Source of the DNA: Marinilabiliales bacterium
GTDB lineage: Bacteria > Bacteroidota > Bacteroidia > Bacteroidales > UBA12077
DNA: 5,844 bases
Assembly (NCBI GenBank): GCA_002869305.1
Contig: PKTC01000507.1
Location: 1-5,844, forward strand
Direction: 5' to 3'
The notes beneath the pieces were generated by a model. The model had not been told where the DNA came from. It made no database searches and saw only the letters and a program-made list of their open reading frames with translations. This document shows, piece by piece, positions 5,202 through 5,844 of the stretch. The first letter of the stretch is position 1. The number at the start of each line of letters is the position of its first letter. Both the position numbers and the translations under genes were made by a program.

Positions 5202-5844
5202 AATTCTCTTTCTAAGCTCCTGTAAATTTCTAAGTATTCCTTGCAATTTTTTTGTCCTATACTATCATCTGAAATTTTTTCTAAAAGATTCTCAGCCCCT
5301 ATAAGCAATGAACTCTTTTCATAGTGGTGTTCGTGAGCAAAATTTAAATATTTCAACACTTTAAAAGCGTCATACCAGTAAAAGAATCTTTTTTTAAATG
5401 TTTCCAAATTGGAGCTATTCGCATTAATTTCTTCCACTGCCTTAAAAAACCCATGCTGCACCAAGTATTGTGCTATTGATTTGGGTAAGTTATCAATAAA
5501 TTCTTTAAGGTCTTTTCCTGTTATTTGGTATAAATTATGAACTTGCTTAAGAAATATTTTTAAGTCAATGAACGACTCAAAATTATAAGTTCGTAAATCC
5601 TTATTTGTTGATTCCGAAATGGATTGAATCATGGGGCCCGTTCCAAAAGGAACGCGATCTGAAGGTCTAGGAGAAGGATATACACAGGTACTATTTATTT
5701 CATAGCATCTTCCTAAAGGAAATACTTTATGTAAAAAGTAAAAATCCTCTCCTGCTTGTTTGCGATTCATTCCACCTTGTTTAACATATACTGAAGCATT
5801 TACTGCGAAACAAGAGCCAACCGTATAATATGAGTAAGGGAAAC
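5198..5844 (-). CDS. Glycosyltransferase family 2 protein, 5'-truncated by the window edge
   Basis: This is the C-terminal part of a GT-A fold, family 2 glycosyltransferase that probably transfers a sugar from a nucleotide donor onto a cell-surface glycan. The frame is open to the right edge, with 214 visible residues. The ATG at 5770 is internal (residue 25): the preceding residues (FPYSYYTVGSCFAVN, then ASVYVKQGG) continue the conserved core. The key motif is QAGEDFYFLHK at 29-39, where Glu32-Asp33 (5744-5749) matches the acidic ED pair carrying the catalytic base in inverting family 2 enzymes. It is followed by YPSPRPSDRVPFGTG (about 55-69), a segment I associate with a Bacteroidota GT2 subgroup. 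The last roughly 120 residues are a helical, charged extension with no motif I recognise. No membrane helix is visible in this part. The nucleotide-binding N-terminal half and the donor-site DXD lie outside the window, so donor and acceptor are unknown. Confidence 0.85.
   Translation of the reverse strand, partial: FPYSYYTVGSCFAVNASVYVKQGGMNRKQAGEDFYFLHKVFPLGRCYEINSTCVYPSPRPSDRVPFGTGPMIQSISESTNKDLRTYNFESFIDLKIFLKQVHNLYQITGKDLKEFIDNLPKSIAQYLVQHGFFKAVEEINANSSNLETFKKRFFYWYDAFKVLKYLNFAHEHHYEKSSLLIGAENLLEKISDDSIGQKNCKEYLEIYRSLEREF

Noticed and set aside
5768..5770. ATG as the start of the glycosyltransferase
   Set aside because: The frame continues upstream without a stop to the window edge and encodes plausible GT2 core sequence, so this Met is internal.

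Overview
The window looks like chromosomal DNA from an AT-rich Bacteroidota bacterium, probably an anaerobe or facultative anaerobe. Three things point there. TAnnTTTG-type -7 promoter elements lie upstream of two genes. The DivIC/FtsB-like protein and the family 2 glycosyltransferase have the form I associate with that phylum. The window also carries a tungsten-type aldehyde:ferredoxin oxidoreductase (AOR), an enzyme class typical of anaerobic metabolism. An order such as Marinilabiliales would fit, but the sequence alone does not settle it. I see no tRNA, rRNA, CRISPR array, insertion sequence or integrase.

Layout. Positions 1-801 (+) hold the 3' part of a metallo-beta-lactamase-fold hydrolase. 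It ends at a strong hairpin terminator (about 804-845) shared with the convergent AOR gene (862-3015, -). A 237-bp AT-rich region (3016-3252) then separates AOR from a divergent, tightly packed three-gene operon on the + strand. This operon encodes a DUF4213/DUF364 putative heavy-metal-chelation protein (3253-3951), a short ThiF-type E1 adenylyltransferase (3955-4536) and a 67-residue ThiS/MoaD-like sulfur carrier ending in Gly-Gly (4539-4742). After a 147-bp spacer with an alternating heptamer repeat come a small DivIC/FtsB-like division protein (4890-5201, +) and, convergent with it, the 3' part of a family 2 glycosyltransferase (5198 to the right edge, -). The stop codons of these last two genes overlap by 4 nt.

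How the genes may work together. AOR-family enzymes need a tungsten (or molybdenum) bis-pterin cofactor, and the dithiolene sulfurs of that pterin are supplied by a thiocarboxylated MoaD-like carrier charged by a ThiF/MoeB-like E1 enzyme. A ThiF-ThiS pair with no thiazole genes visible, divergent from an AOR gene and co-transcribed with a putative metal-chelating protein, suggests a dedicated tungsten-pterin maturation module. This is inference from gene context and is the most interesting feature of the window. The hydrolase, division protein and glycosyltransferase appear to be unrelated neighbours.
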